This document shows positions 1 to 8,923 of a DNA stretch of 64,000 nt, piece after piece. Below the pieces are notes generated by a model, which had not been told where the DNA came from, searched no databases, and saw only the letters and a list, made by a program, of their open reading frames with translations. Position 1 is the stretch's first letter, and each line of letters starts with the position of its first letter. The position numbers were made by a program, and so were the translations under genes. The DNA is taken from positions 107,980 to 171,979 of the forward strand of contig NZ_LGDY01000093.1 of the NCBI RefSeq assembly GCF_001279525.1, given 5' to 3'. Source of the DNA: Nocardia sp. NRRL S-836 (lineage in GTDB: Bacteria > Actinomycetota > Actinomycetes > Mycobacteriales > Pseudonocardiaceae).

Positions 1-1065
1 GTAGTCCACGGGCTCGCCGCTGGCGAAGACGTGTCGGAGCTTGGTGAGCAGGACGTAGAAGTCCTCTTGGGTCAGGCTCGACAGACGCAACACCGGCCCC
101 GAGTAGTCGCTCAGTCCGTTTGCTGCGAAGGAGTTCTCGGCGAGCCGGGACTGCAACGCCTCGTAGGAGTAGAGCCCTCTACGGGTGTCCATCAGGAACT
201 CGGGGGTACCGCCGAACAGGAAACCCAGGTGCGCGGCGGTGCCCTGCAGGCTGTCGTTCACGATGCGCAGGACCTGCTCGTAGTTCGCCGATCGTGCCTG
301 CGACGACGTCAGCTTGTAGAGGTTGACCATCTCGTCGAGGCAGACCAGCAGCCCGCTGTAGCCGGCCATCCGCACGAAGCGGGACAGCAGTTTCAGCTGG
401 TCGTAGAAGCTGGAGTCGTCGACGATCGTGCGAACCCCCAGTGCCGCACGCGCATCGGTCTTCGTCGCGAACTCGCCGCGCAGCCACCGTACCGCGTCGG
501 ACTTGAGCTGCTCGTTGCCGGTGTCATGACCACGCCAGTAAGCCGCGATCACCTCGGCGAAGTCATAACCGCCGACCAGCTCCGACAGGTCGGCCATCCT
601 CTGCCGGATCACGGCTTCCGGATTGCTGCCCTGCTCCCGCGCCGTGGCCAGCGCCTGGGAGACGAACCGCTCGACAACCGCGCCCAGCGCACCGCCGTCC
701 GGCTTGGCCTGGGTCGCGGTGTTGCGCGCGAGTTCGGCGTAGAGACTGCGGGCCTGACCTCCTGTGGCGTGCAACCTCCGGTCGGGGGCGAGGTCGGCGT
801 GCATCGTGACGAGCTTCTGCTTCAGTGCGATCGACCTCACCAGGTGCAGGAAGAACGTCTTCCCGGAACCGTATTCGCCGATCACGAACCGCGCGGTCGA
901 CCCACCGTCGGCGATCCGGTCGATGTCGCGAACCAGCGAGTTGACCTCGTGGTGGCGTCCGACCTGGACGTGCTGCTGCCCGGCCCGCGGCACCACGCCG
1001 GCACGCAGGGACTGCACGATCGCGTCGCGGTCGCGGGGGCGGATTCGGGTGGCTGCGGTCGTCAT
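1..1065 (-). CDS. BrxD-like (DUF2791-type) P-loop ATPase, 3' end outside window
   Basis: The frame is open for 355 codons from an ATG at 1065 to the window edge, so the C-terminus is missing. Walker A (GEYGSGKT) lies at about residues 63-70. A Walker B (GLLVCLDEMVNLYKL) lies at about 237-251, and the block GTPEFLMDTR is near residue 290. These are features of the DUF2791/BrxD ATPase family seen in BREX and TerB-linked loci. The start ATG overlaps the TGA of the upstream TerB-N gene (ATGA), so the two are translationally coupled and probably act together. In such loci a superfamily II helicase often follows; it would lie left of position 1. The precise role is inferred from family context; the ATPase assignment itself is firm. 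Confidence 0.85.
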   Translation of the reverse strand, partial: MTTAATRIRPRDRDAIVQSLRAGVVPRAGQQHVQVGRHHEVNSLVRDIDRIADGGSTARFVIGEYGSGKTFFLHLVRSIALKQKLVTMHADLAPDRRLHATGGQARSLYAELARNTATQAKPDGGALGAVVERFVSQALATAREQGSNPEAVIRQRMADLSELVGGYDFAEVIAAYWRGHDTGNEQLKSDAVRWLRGEFATKTDARAALGVRTIVDDSSFYDQLKLLSRFVRMAGYSGLLVCLDEMVNLYKLTSSQARSANYEQVLRIVNDSLQGTAAHLGFLFGGTPEFLMDTRRGLYSYEALQSRLAENSFAANGLSDYSGPVLRLSSLTQEDFYVLLTKLRHVFASGEPVDY

Positions 1066-3266
1066 GCGAGCAGTGCTCCTCGCGCATAGTCGTTGATGCG
1101 GAACTCGTCGTGGTCGTCCTCGACGAGAGGTTCGTCTACCGCGTCGAGCGCCGCCTCGTTCACCGAGTCCAACGCTCCCTCCAGCATCAGACCCAGCTCA
1201 TCGCACAGCGCTTCCAGATCACTCCTGGTCCACCGCGGGCTGTCAGCCACCCGGCGGGCGAACGTGGAGTGCGCGGCATCGAGTCCGCGGACCGAGGGCA
1301 CGTCGATCGCGACTGCGGCAGGTGGTGGAGCGGGATCGTCGGCTTCGTCGACGAAGATGTCGGCCAGCAGGGCCGAGACCGCGGCAGTCTCGGCCAGCCT
1401 GGCCTCGACGAGTTCGCGGTCGAGCACGAGCTGACCGGTAGCGGCCGGCTGCGGCTGCGGGATCAGGTATCCCGTGGGTTTCGGGCCGGGTGTACCGATG
1501 GTGACCGGCTCCGTCGCAGGAGCGGGTTTGGCCGCCGCGGAGACGTGCAACCTGCCGTACACGGACTCCGGGTCCAGCTCAAGCAGCGTGTAGATCTTGC
1601 GCAGCGTCTTGACCTCACCCGGAGAGATGTGACCGTCGATGGCTGCCACCATGGTGAGGAAGTCAGCGACGTGACCTCGTTGTGCCGCGGTCAGCACCGA
1701 GAGCCGCTTCTTCAACCCCGTCAGCTTGGTCTCCGAAGCCAACAGCAACGTCAGATGCGCGCTGAGGCGCTGACGTTCACCGGCCGACAGGTGCAGACCC
1801 GTCTCGAGGTGGCCGGTCAGGTGTGCCCGCTCGGCTTCCGACACCTCGTCGTCCGCCGCGCTCACGACAGCGGCGAGGTGCAACAACGTGGTGGCCGCGG
1901 CGTACTCGTGACTGGCGACCGCCGGTTGCTCCTGGCCGAGGCGGAACAACACAGCAGGGCCGGACGACAACACCGGCCCGCCCATGCGGACGTCAGGCTC
2001 CACACCGACGCCGAGCCGTTCCAGCAACTGCGCCAGCCCGACCGCGTCCACCTTCCCGAACTTGCCGGGAGTACGCGCCGGCCACAGTGCGACCAGGTCA
2101 GCCGCAGGCACCACCACAGGCGCCTCTGCGTCACCGAGCGTCCGATCGATCAACTCACGCACGGGCCGCAACGCTTCACCGCTGGTGCTCAGCAACTCCG
2201 CGGGGAGCAATGCCGCCGCCGCCAACGAGTTCGCGACATCCGGCTGCTTGCCGATGAGCCTGCTGTACGCATCGAGCGCCGCGGTGCACTCATCGACCAG
2301 GTCCGCGAGCTCACGGGTGGCCGCGGGTTCCGCGACGACGTCAGGAACGTCGAGGCCGACCTGCGTGGTGCCGAGACCACCACTCGCCGGGCGGTAGGAC
2401 AACGACACGAGCTGCTTCGACGGCCGGATGCGCAAACCCACCCCATGCCTTCGCCGATAGCGCTCCTGGAACAACTTCCGGAACTCTTCGGGACACCGGG
2501 CCGCGGGCGTGCGGGGATAGATCTCCGGGTGCAGCAACGCCCAGCTGAGGGCCCATTCCGCCGGTACCGGCTGCCCGTCGCGGGCGAGCATGCCGAGCCC
2601 GAGTTGGAGCGCTACAGGCGTTGGATACCGCACCGCGGTCGCCGGATCCGGCGGGGTAACGGAAGAGCTCTCCCCCTCGGCTGTGAGCATCAGTTCAAGG
2701 CATTGCTGGAACTTCGTGGCATAGCCGTTGAACGACCTGTTCCCACCGTAGAGCCGTTGAAGCCTCAACACTTCGGCGTAGATGCGCCGCAGATCGGCTC
2801 GTGCCGACGAATCGCTCGAAGCATCGATGAGCACGCGTCGCTCAAGCCCGTAGAAGAACAGGAAGACGTACCCGATGTAGGCGTCCGGCGCCTTGCGCCC
2901 GCCCGCGAGCCATGACAGGTACCCACCACGGTTGGCTGGGGAGATCGCGTGGTAGGCAGGCCAGTACGACATCCCGTGGCCGACACGGTCGGGATTCGCG
3001 TAGTTGACCTTCAGCGCGGGATCGATGCTCTCCGGCATCTCGTCGGTGCCCCACACGTGCCGGGGCACTGGTCCGACGTAGATCATCCCGCCCGGAACGG
3101 CGTACCGCCCGATCTGGATGGTCACGCCAGGTGGAACCCAGGTCGGCACCTGCGGCTTTGGTGTCGGAGGTGCTGTCGGCCTCGCGTCGAATCGCTGGAC
3201 CGGTGCCACTGCAACGGCATGAGCAGGCGCGGCAGCCCTGCGACGGAAGCGATCCCAGAAGCCCAC
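1062..3266 (-). CDS. TerB-N / TerB / TerB-C domain protein
   Basis: The product is about 734 aa. An N-terminal Pro-rich tail is followed by a TerB-N domain, recognised by the blocks MSYWPAYHAISPANR, YLSWLAGGR and GYVFLFFYGLERR. A central helical TerB domain follows at about residues 460-580 (DDEVSEAERAHL, AAIDGHISPGEVKTL), then a C-terminal TerB-C-like segment. TerB proteins are acidic, metal-linked helical proteins; the TerB-N class occurs with P-loop ATPases and helicases in predicted stress or defence loci. I chose the GTG at 3266 because GAGGAG sits 9 nt upstream; a GTG at 3299 would add 11 residues but has no ribosome site. The stop overlaps the ATG of the BrxD-like ATPase. Molecular activity is unknown. 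Confidence 0.85.
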   Translation of the reverse strand: MGFWDRFRRRAAAPAHAVAVAPVQRFDARPTAPPTPKPQVPTWVPPGVTIQIGRYAVPGGMIYVGPVPRHVWGTDEMPESIDPALKVNYANPDRVGHGMSYWPAYHAISPANRGGYLSWLAGGRKAPDAYIGYVFLFFYGLERRVLIDASSDSSARADLRRIYAEVLRLQRLYGGNRSFNGYATKFQQCLELMLTAEGESSSVTPPDPATAVRYPTPVALQLGLGMLARDGQPVPAEWALSWALLHPEIYPRTPAARCPEEFRKLFQERYRRRHGVGLRIRPSKQLVSLSYRPASGGLGTTQVGLDVPDVVAEPAATRELADLVDECTAALDAYSRLIGKQPDVANSLAAAALLPAELLSTSGEALRPVRELIDRTLGDAEAPVVVPAADLVALWPARTPGKFGKVDAVGLAQLLERLGVGVEPDVRMGGPVLSSGPAVLFRLGQEQPAVASHEYAAATTLLHLAAVVSAADDEVSEAERAHLTGHLETGLHLSAGERQRLSAHLTLLLASETKLTGLKKRLSVLTAAQRGHVADFLTMVAAIDGHISPGEVKTLRKIYTLLELDPESVYGRLHVSAAAKPAPATEPVTIGTPGPKPTGYLIPQPQPAATGQLVLDRELVEARLAETAAVSALLADIFVDEADDPAPPPAAVAIDVPSVRGLDAAHSTFARRVADSPRWTRSDLEALCDELGLMLEGALDSVNEAALDAVDEPLVEDDHDEFRINDYARGALLA

Positions 3267-3659
3267 CAGCCCACACTCCTCTTGGCCCAACCCAAGCACA
3301 GACGGTCACTACGTCGCTCCCGGATAACGCAGCGTTACGACTCCAAACGGGTGACAGGGCCTCGCAAATGTGAGCGCGCCCCCGAAATCACCGTTCATGA
3401 TCGCAACCAGGACATCGACCATCCACATAGGACAGAGCGAGCCGGAATTCCATGTGAGAGCGAAAGAATGCACTCCTACAGCTCACCCAAACAGGTCAAG
3501 TAAGAGCGCACCGGATCGACCAGACGGACGCGGCGTGTCGAGTTTCGCTCCGATCGAGGGACCCCCTATGGTGCGAGCCACCACTCGGGCAGCGAGGCGG
3601 CGCGGCGCAGGTGGGTCGGGGATCAACGTGATCGACTACTCGACCTGGACGGTCATTCA
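3267..3659. other. Divergent intergenic region, no gene seen
   Basis: About 390 bp separate the leftward TerB-N operon and the rightward OLD-type gene. It must hold both promoters, but I see no convincing -35/-10 pair or long inverted repeat. Its base composition is visibly less GC-rich than the chromosome to the right of 10 kb, in keeping with acquired DNA. Confidence 0.5.
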
Positions 3660-5483
3660 GTGCACCTTGAGAACTACTCCGTACGAGGTTTCCGCTCGCT
3701 CGCCGAGGTGGCGGAAATCCCGATCAGCAAGCCCACGATCCTGGCCGGGCCGAACGACGGCGGTAAGACCGCCGCCCTTGCGGCACTGGGGTTCCTGCTC
3801 GGCGAGCACAAACCCATCGAAGACGATCGGACGTTCCTTCCCGAGGAAGCCGGCGAACGTTCGCCGTACGTCGAGGTCGAAGGCACCTTCGCCCTCGACG
3901 CATGGGAGCAGAACGCCTTCGCCCTGCCCGGATCCGTGCGCGTCCGGCGTGTCATGGACGCGTCCCATGACACGAGGTACGAGATCTGGGCCGCGATGCC
4001 CGACGACGAGAACCTCCGTCACCTCGACAGCAAGAAGGTGCCGGAACTGAGGCAGCTCGCCACGTCGTGCGGCATCGGCCTGGCGAAGGCCAACAGACCT
4101 GAACTGCTCGCTGCGCTGCGCGAGTACGCCGCCGCGCACTCCAGCAGCCACGGGTGGACCGAGCTGCCGGCCGGCCTGCGCGACCGGTTGCCGCGCGTCG
4201 CGGCGTTCGAGGGCAGCTCATCACACCCGGAAGCGGCCATTCGCGCGGTGCTCAACGTGCGGTTCAAGTCCTATCTGGACGAAGAAGTAGTCCGTGCGCA
4301 GCTGGCGAAGCTGGAGACGGAGGCACAGGGCTGGCTGGAGATCCAGGCGAAGCCGCTGGCAGACCACATCGCCGAGCGCTGCCCGGACATCGCGGCGGTC
4401 AGCGTCGAACCCACCGTGAGACTGACCCCTGCCCTGGGACCGACCTCACTGCGGCTGGAGCGGTCGACCGGAGAAGCGGTCCGCCTGGACAGGTCCGGAC
4501 AGGGCAGCTCGCGGCGGATCTCGATGGCCATCTGGGAAGCGACCAGCGACCTGCTGCAGGAGCCGCTGGCGCCCGAGGAAGGCGTTGACGATCTCGCCAC
4601 GCCGGTACAGGTGATCGTCGTGTACGACGAGCCGGACACGCACCTGGACTACCACTTCCAGCGCGAGGTGATGCGCCTGATCCGCGATCAGGCGGCTCTG
4701 GCGCACGTCAGCGTGGTGGTGGCCACCCACTCGATGAACCTGATCGACGGCGTCGACATCCGCGATGTCGTCCTGCTGAGACTGGATGAGCGCCGCCGGA
4801 CCGTCATGGAGCGGCTCGGCAGCGGCACACACGCCGCTTTCGACCGCCACCTGGGAGCCGTCGCTGCGGCGGTCGGTCTGCGCAACTCGGTGCTGCTGCA
4901 CGAACGGTGCTTCTTCGCCGTCGAAGGAGACACGGAGCAGCAGGCGATGCCCATCCTCTTCGCCCTGTCCGAAGGGCTGTCGCTCCAGGCCGCCGGCATC
5001 GCGCTCTGGGGATGCGGCGGCAATGACGGCGCGCTTCAGCTCGCGAGCTACCTCGTCGCCCACGACCGCTCGGTGATCCTGATGATCGATGCGGACAGCG
5101 AGAAGCGGAGCAGGATCTTCCGGGAGGCGAACCTCTCGAAGAAGTTCGGCGGCCGCAAGGACGAGGTACTCGTGGAGCTGGGCAAGCTCAGCGGTGCGGA
5201 CGAGCTCGAAGAGCTCTTTGACGACGACACCTGGGCAGGCACGGCGAACGAGGTGTGGCCACGCCAGTCGGGCGAGTGGACGCCCGGCGACTTCACCGCG
5301 CTGCGCGGCCAGGGCAAGTTCAGCAAGCGCGTCGAGGACATGCTCCAGAAGCATGGCGAAGCCTCACCCGAGGGCAAGGGCTCGATGGTGACGGCGATCG
5401 CCATGCGCCTGGAACGGCCGGACCAGGTTCCAGGCGAACTCCGTGACGTCTTCCGCAGGCTCAGGAGGCTAGCCGGTCAGTAG
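3660..5483 (+). CDS. OLD-family ATP-dependent nuclease (AAA_15 ATPase + TOPRIM)
   Basis: The protein is 607 aa. Its N-terminus resembles an SMC/RecF-type ATPase (GFRSL, then Walker A GPNDGGKT at residues 30-37). A signature-like and Walker B region (VIVVYDEPDTHLDY) lies near 317-330, followed by VATHSMNLID, the H-loop. The C-terminal third is a TOPRIM domain with VEGDTEQ near residue 421 and the acidic pair in ILMIDADSEKR near 473, the metal-binding residues of OLD nucleases. OLD-family enzymes act in phage defence, either alone or with GajB-like helicases. No helicase gene is adjacent, so this looks like a stand-alone (class 1) OLD. The start is a GTG without a clear ribosome site. It sits beside the TerB-N locus in the putative island. 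Confidence 0.88.
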   Translation: MHLENYSVRGFRSLAEVAEIPISKPTILAGPNDGGKTAALAALGFLLGEHKPIEDDRTFLPEEAGERSPYVEVEGTFALDAWEQNAFALPGSVRVRRVMDASHDTRYEIWAAMPDDENLRHLDSKKVPELRQLATSCGIGLAKANRPELLAALREYAAAHSSSHGWTELPAGLRDRLPRVAAFEGSSSHPEAAIRAVLNVRFKSYLDEEVVRAQLAKLETEAQGWLEIQAKPLADHIAERCPDIAAVSVEPTVRLTPALGPTSLRLERSTGEAVRLDRSGQGSSRRISMAIWEATSDLLQEPLAPEEGVDDLATPVQVIVVYDEPDTHLDYHFQREVMRLIRDQAALAHVSVVVATHSMNLIDGVDIRDVVLLRLDERRRTVMERLGSGTHAAFDRHLGAVAAAVGLRNSVLLHERCFFAVEGDTEQQAMPILFALSEGLSLQAAGIALWGCGGNDGALQLASYLVAHDRSVILMIDADSEKRSRIFREANLSKKFGGRKDEVLVELGKLSGADELEELFDDDTWAGTANEVWPRQSGEWTPGDFTALRGQGKFSKRVEDMLQKHGEASPEGKGSMVTAIAMRLERPDQVPGELRDVFRRLRRLAGQ

Positions 5484-5676
5484 CTCCGGAACCCGGCGCC
5501 TGGCGCCGTGCCCGGCGGGCGAGCATGCGGTGCTTGCGCTGCTCCCCCGTCGGCTCGGCCCAGCCGTGCCACCTCACCTCTGGAGCCCAGCGCTGGTGGT
5601 GACGCTGCTTGTCGACACCGCACCACCGGCAGCCGTTGGGGTTCGGCAGTCGCTCGTCAGATCTCTGCTCGGTCAT
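5461..5676 (-). CDS. Small zinc-knuckle-like protein
   Basis: A 71-aa protein. The ATG at 5676 is chosen because GGAGGGG lies just upstream; the frame could be extended but without a ribosome site. It contains NGCRWCGVDKQRHHQRW, with CxxC followed by two His, and a later RWHGW. This pattern recurs in small, uncharacterised actinomycete proteins, often in phage- or plasmid-like surroundings; the link to zinc is inferred from the motif. The 3' end overlaps the convergent OLD gene by 23 bp. Confidence 0.65.
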   Translation of the reverse strand: MTEQRSDERLPNPNGCRWCGVDKQRHHQRWAPEVRWHGWAEPTGEQRKHRMLARRARRQAPGSGATDRLAS

Positions 5677-5750
5677 GTCGTCCCCTCCGTTCGACCTCAG
5701 GTGTACCCCGGCACACCGACATTTTTCGGCTTCGACCATCTGGAGGAACC

Positions 5751-5963
5751 GTGCACCACCAGACCGTCGCTTCGTCCAACATTCGCTCCATCGGCTACGA
5801 GGACGCCTCAGGCACGCTGGAGGTCTTGTTCAACAACGGCCGCCGCTATCGGTACACGAGTGTTCCGGTCGAGGTTCACCGCGCGTTCCTCACGGCTCAG
5901 AGCCACGGGAGGTACTTCAACGCCCACATCCGGGACAAGTACCCGACTAGGAAGATCGTCTGA
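5751..5963 (+). CDS. KTSC domain protein
   Basis: A 70-aa protein starting at a GTG with GGAGG 4 nt upstream. The sequence pattern SSNIRSIGYEDASGTLEVLF ... YRYTSVPVEVHRAFLTAQS ... GRYFNAHIRDKY matches the KTSC fold, a small domain found alone or near lysyl-tRNA synthetase-like and phage genes; its function is unknown. It occupies almost the whole domain, so it looks complete. Confidence 0.8.
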   Translation: MHHQTVASSNIRSIGYEDASGTLEVLFNNGRRYRYTSVPVEVHRAFLTAQSHGRYFNAHIRDKYPTRKIV

Positions 5964-6162
5964 GTTTGGCGTTGGCGGGGCGTGATACGGTCGTCGAACC
6001 TCCTGTGGAGGTGCGGCCTTCACGAAGGGCTGCCACGGCGTCCAGCGGACGGTCTCGGCACCACCGCGTACGACGTCAGAAGGTGTGGGGCACCTGCTTC
6101 GTGGTGTTTCAAGCATGACTGTGTGAGAGCAACGTGACCCATGGCGGGCCGAGCCGCCGGAG

Positions 6163-7071
6163 ATGGATCACGTCATGCCCGCGTCCAACCGCCGCACCCG
6201 TCGCGACCTCCGCCGCTCCTTCACCGGCGAGGACAAGATTGCCGCGGAAAGAGGCCTCGGCCGCGCCTGCCTGGGGCTCGACCGGTGCTCACTGGGACAG
6301 CGTCGTCTCCGAGCACTGCTCGCGCTGCACCTGTTCAACAGGTACGAGAGCATGCCGGACCACGTCGACGTCTACAGTGCGCACGCCTTCCTGTCGTACA
6401 CGATGATCGCCTCACCCGAGTACGACCGCATGGTCTTCATCGTGCCGAGCGCCGTGCGCAACGCGTTCGGTCGTCTCATCGGCCATCCGCGTGATCTTCA
6501 ACTCGGCATGCCGGGCCTCCGGCTGGTAGCCGGCGACTGGTCCAACACGTTCCACGCGATCCACCTTCCGACGGACGCCCGCGCCGTGTTCGCCGCGCGC
6601 TCGGACTTCGAACCGCTGAGCGCGGTCTCGAGATCGAGTGGCAATCTCACCGAACGGCAGACGGGCTCGTTTCCGTTCGCGGACGTGCCTCTCTCAGCGG
6701 AGGAGCAGAACTCCCTCGATCGCATTCCTCCGATGACAGCCGAGATCGAGACGCTGCTCGCCGCACTTGTCGTCCGCATCTCCGCAAGGGATCCGCACCA
6801 AACCTGGGACATCGGCAACTGGTGGGGCGCCCCTCTGCGGCGACCTCGGCGAGGTGGAGGCTGGAAGAGCCAGGAGCGTTTCTTGTGGGGCGCCGGCGAG
6901 CGCTGGACGCTGCGCTGGAACGAAGATCCCTACCCTGAAGACCTCGTCGCCAGCCTTACCACCCCGGAGATCGGTGTTGACGGCACGAGCTCGGAGAAGA
7001 CCGAGTCTGGCTGGGCTGTCAAGCTCGGCCGGTCCGAACTGAGCCTCGACTACACCGGGCCGGACGCATGA
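6163..7071 (+). CDS. Hypothetical protein (unrecognised)
   Basis: A 302-aa frame from ATG 6163. GGAG directly abuts that codon, so the ATG at 6175 (12 nt further) may be the true start. No family is recognised. The N-terminus is Arg-rich and basic. There is no signal peptide or membrane segment. The middle has aromatic/His-rich stretches (DWSNTFHAIHLPTDAR) and the C-terminus reads like a beta-rich domain. The stop overlaps the start of the 53-aa membrane peptide (ATGA), suggesting co-function. It lies inside the putative tRNA-Val island. Confidence 0.6.
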   Translation: MDHVMPASNRRTRRDLRRSFTGEDKIAAERGLGRACLGLDRCSLGQRRLRALLALHLFNRYESMPDHVDVYSAHAFLSYTMIASPEYDRMVFIVPSAVRNAFGRLIGHPRDLQLGMPGLRLVAGDWSNTFHAIHLPTDARAVFAARSDFEPLSAVSRSSGNLTERQTGSFPFADVPLSAEEQNSLDRIPPMTAEIETLLAALVVRISARDPHQTWDIGNWWGAPLRRPRRGGGWKSQERFLWGAGERWTLRWNEDPYPEDLVASLTTPEIGVDGTSSEKTESGWAVKLGRSELSLDYTGPDA

Positions 7072-7229
7072 TCGAAACAGTCGGGGCGATCGTCCTCGCC
7101 GTCACGGCGACGGTCCCGCTCGTGTACCTCGGCCTCGCGGTAGGCACGGCACTCTTTCACCCGGATGCGGATCGCCGGAAGGACGCACGATCGGTGCTCA
7201 TCACGTTGATCAAACGTGGTCGTCGCTAG
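7068..7229 (+). CDS. Small single-pass membrane protein, coupled to upstream gene
   Basis: A 53-aa frame. Its ATG overlaps the TGA of the upstream 302-aa gene. The first 30 residues form one hydrophobic helix (GAIVLAVTATVPLVYLGLAV), followed by a basic tail (DRRKDARSVLITLIKRGRR) predicted to face the cytoplasm. Coupled small membrane proteins beside a larger soluble protein are common in toxin/antitoxin or defence effectors, but nothing here proves that. It is too short for most gene-length cut-offs. Confidence 0.5.
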   Translation: MIETVGAIVLAVTATVPLVYLGLAVGTALFHPDADRRKDARSVLITLIKRGRR

Positions 7230-7316
7230 CAGCGCCCAGCAAGCGCTGGCACTCGACACCGCGGGGCGGTCGGCCAAGCACTGTCACGACACCGTTCTCA
7301 GCAGCGGTGCAGAACG

Positions 7317-8252
7317 TCAACCGGTGCCGAGCAGCGGGTCTTTCACGCACACACTCGACGACACCGTCGCTGTGAGTGGAACTGCCACCCGGTACTCCGA
7401 TGCCTGTACCTCCAGCGTGGTGGCCCGACCCGGACCACCTGCCGGCGGGACGAACAAGATGATCGCGACTCCACCGCGCGATGCAATCCTCGTGGCCCGC
7501 CACCCCTTCTTCTCACAGATTCGCAACGGATCCGCCGACACCGGGGTGAGTGTCACGTGCGCGGCGCGTGGCGGCAAGAACCACAGGGCGCTCCTGTCGT
7601 ACGGCTTTCCTGCGGCGAGTGCTCGTCCAGCTTCGGTCGCAGTGGTTGCCTGATCCCAGCTGAAGACGATCAGTAATAGCAGTGTCGTGCCGACGAACGC
7701 CAACCGCGTGGTCCCGCGAATGTGCGCCCGGTGCCGCCGAAGCACCGAGGAGCCTTGGCGCAGCGCGACGCTCGCCGCGAGCCCGAGCGAGATCCCGGTG
7801 ACTGGCGTGAGCGCGAAAGAGACGACCAACTCACGGTTCGTGCCATGTGGCAGCGACACTCCGATGATGACAGCGAGTGCACAGAACGCCAGCCCACAAC
7901 CACTCGCGGTTATTGCGAACGCACGATAGCCGCGGCGAGTCAAGAGCGTCGACTCCAACCAGCGCACAAGCCTGAAACCGAGCACGAGGACAGTGGTGAA
8001 AGCGACCGCAAGTGCAGCGACAGTCAACGTGACCGCCAGCCCGGACAGGATCAGGTACGCCTTGTCCTGAGGGACATCGAGCAGCCCCACACCGAGCTGC
8101 CCGTAGTAGTAATACTGCGTCAGCAGTGACAGTGTCATGCCCGCCACCGCAAGCAGCGCGAGCACTGGCGCGGTGGCGCCTAGGATTTCTCTCCACGATG
8201 AGCTCGTCGCCGACGCGGGTTCGACCGGCCTCGGACGCATTCTGCGCTGCAT
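7317..8252 (-). CDS. Hypothetical membrane protein with extracytoplasmic tail
   Basis: A 311-aa protein with about five hydrophobic segments: ILGATAPVLALLAVAGMTLSL, the stretch around LSGLAVTLTVAALAVAFTTV, CGLAFCALAVIIGVSL, a segment around TGISLGLAASV, and RLAFVGTTLLLLIVFSW. A C-terminal soluble domain of about 100 residues contains two Cys. No family is recognised. It is convergent with the 53-aa peptide gene and is the last gene before the tRNA fragment. The start has no good ribosome site. Confidence 0.6.
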   Translation of the reverse strand: MQRRMRPRPVEPASATSSSWREILGATAPVLALLAVAGMTLSLLTQYYYYGQLGVGLLDVPQDKAYLILSGLAVTLTVAALAVAFTTVLVLGFRLVRWLESTLLTRRGYRAFAITASGCGLAFCALAVIIGVSLPHGTNRELVVSFALTPVTGISLGLAASVALRQGSSVLRRHRAHIRGTTRLAFVGTTLLLLIVFSWDQATTATEAGRALAAGKPYDRSALWFLPPRAAHVTLTPVSADPLRICEKKGWRATRIASRGGVAIILFVPPAGGPGRATTLEVQASEYRVAVPLTATVSSSVCVKDPLLGTG

Positions 8253-8835
8253 GATCCGATTATGAACTGTTCGACCACGCGATGAGCGCGATTCACATGA
8301 AAAGGTTGATCAACTCACGGCGCCGACTCGCGGACGCGTCGCCCAGGATGGATTCCGACGATGATATTCATCGCGAGCGCACCCGCATGCGCGCCGGAAT
8401 CTTCATCCGCAGGGATCAAGCGGCATGGCGATACTCGCGGCTTCGCCGAGGCGGTTCCGCTGATCCTTGGGGAGCCGAAAAACCTCGATCTCGTTCGGGA
8501 CGTAAGCGCACTCGCTAACGTCGATCCAGCCGCCGGTCAACGCTCGTCAACGTGCATCGGCTAACCCTGCGCGCGAAGCTTGATGCCAGCACCGCGATGC
8601 CAGCAAAGACAAGGAGGGAGTTGCGCGCGTGAAGGAGTAATCGAACTCATGCAGTGGACCAATCGAGTCGGCTGCAACGAACGAGCCGCAGCCCTGGACT
8701 GGTAGTAAATCCGGTAGCCGAGACGCAGGACCACTACCGCGATTCTAGCGAATCCGTGAGAGCATATCCGGTCATCCATGCAGATCAAGGCAAGCGTTTT
8801 GAGATACGCGCGGCCGCCTGGCTCTCGAAATGATC
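8253..8835. other. Intergenic region at island end, no gene seen
   Basis: This stretch up to the tRNA fragment has only short open frames with poor codon structure. No integrase, tRNA or insertion-sequence ends are visible. A hydrophobic frame on the minus strand near 8560-8625 could be a gene remnant but cannot be identified. Confidence 0.4.
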
Positions 8836-8882
8836 CGTTCACACCGAAGAGGTCACTGGTTCGATCCCAGTATCGCCCACAT
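8836..8882 (+). other. 3' fragment of tRNA-Val(CAC); attachment-site remnant
   Basis: The sequence contains the anticodon loop TTCACAC (anticodon CAC) with its 3' stem CGAAG, the variable loop AGGTC, a perfect T arm (ACTGG, TTCGATC, CCAGT) and the 3' acceptor strand ATCGCCC plus discriminator A. The 5' acceptor strand (expected GGGCGAT) and D arm are absent; the DNA upstream is unrelated. A tRNA 3' half that keeps its own terminator is the usual attR left when an element integrates into a tRNA gene. The orientation places the element to the left, with the intact tRNA beyond the window. Confidence 0.8.
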
Positions 8883-8885
8883 AAA

Positions 8886-8923
8886 CCGGGAACCTCTGAC
8901 CTGCGAAGGTCAGGGGTTCCCGG
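8886..8923 (+). terminator. Rho-independent terminator after tRNA fragment
   Basis: A 17-bp stem with a single G-T wobble (8886-8902 with 8907-8923) and a GCGA tetraloop is followed by CATTTTC. Its position 4 nt after the tRNA 3' end marks it as the original tRNA-Val terminator, so sequence to the right is the ancestral flank. Confidence 0.8.

Noticed and set aside
5997..6013. Small hairpin ACCTCC/GGAGGT after the KTSC gene as a terminator
   Set aside because: Six base pairs with a 3-nt loop and no T-run; it can occur by chance at this composition.
8836..8882. Complete tRNA-Val gene
   Set aside because: No 5' acceptor strand or D arm can be found upstream, so only the 3' half is present.
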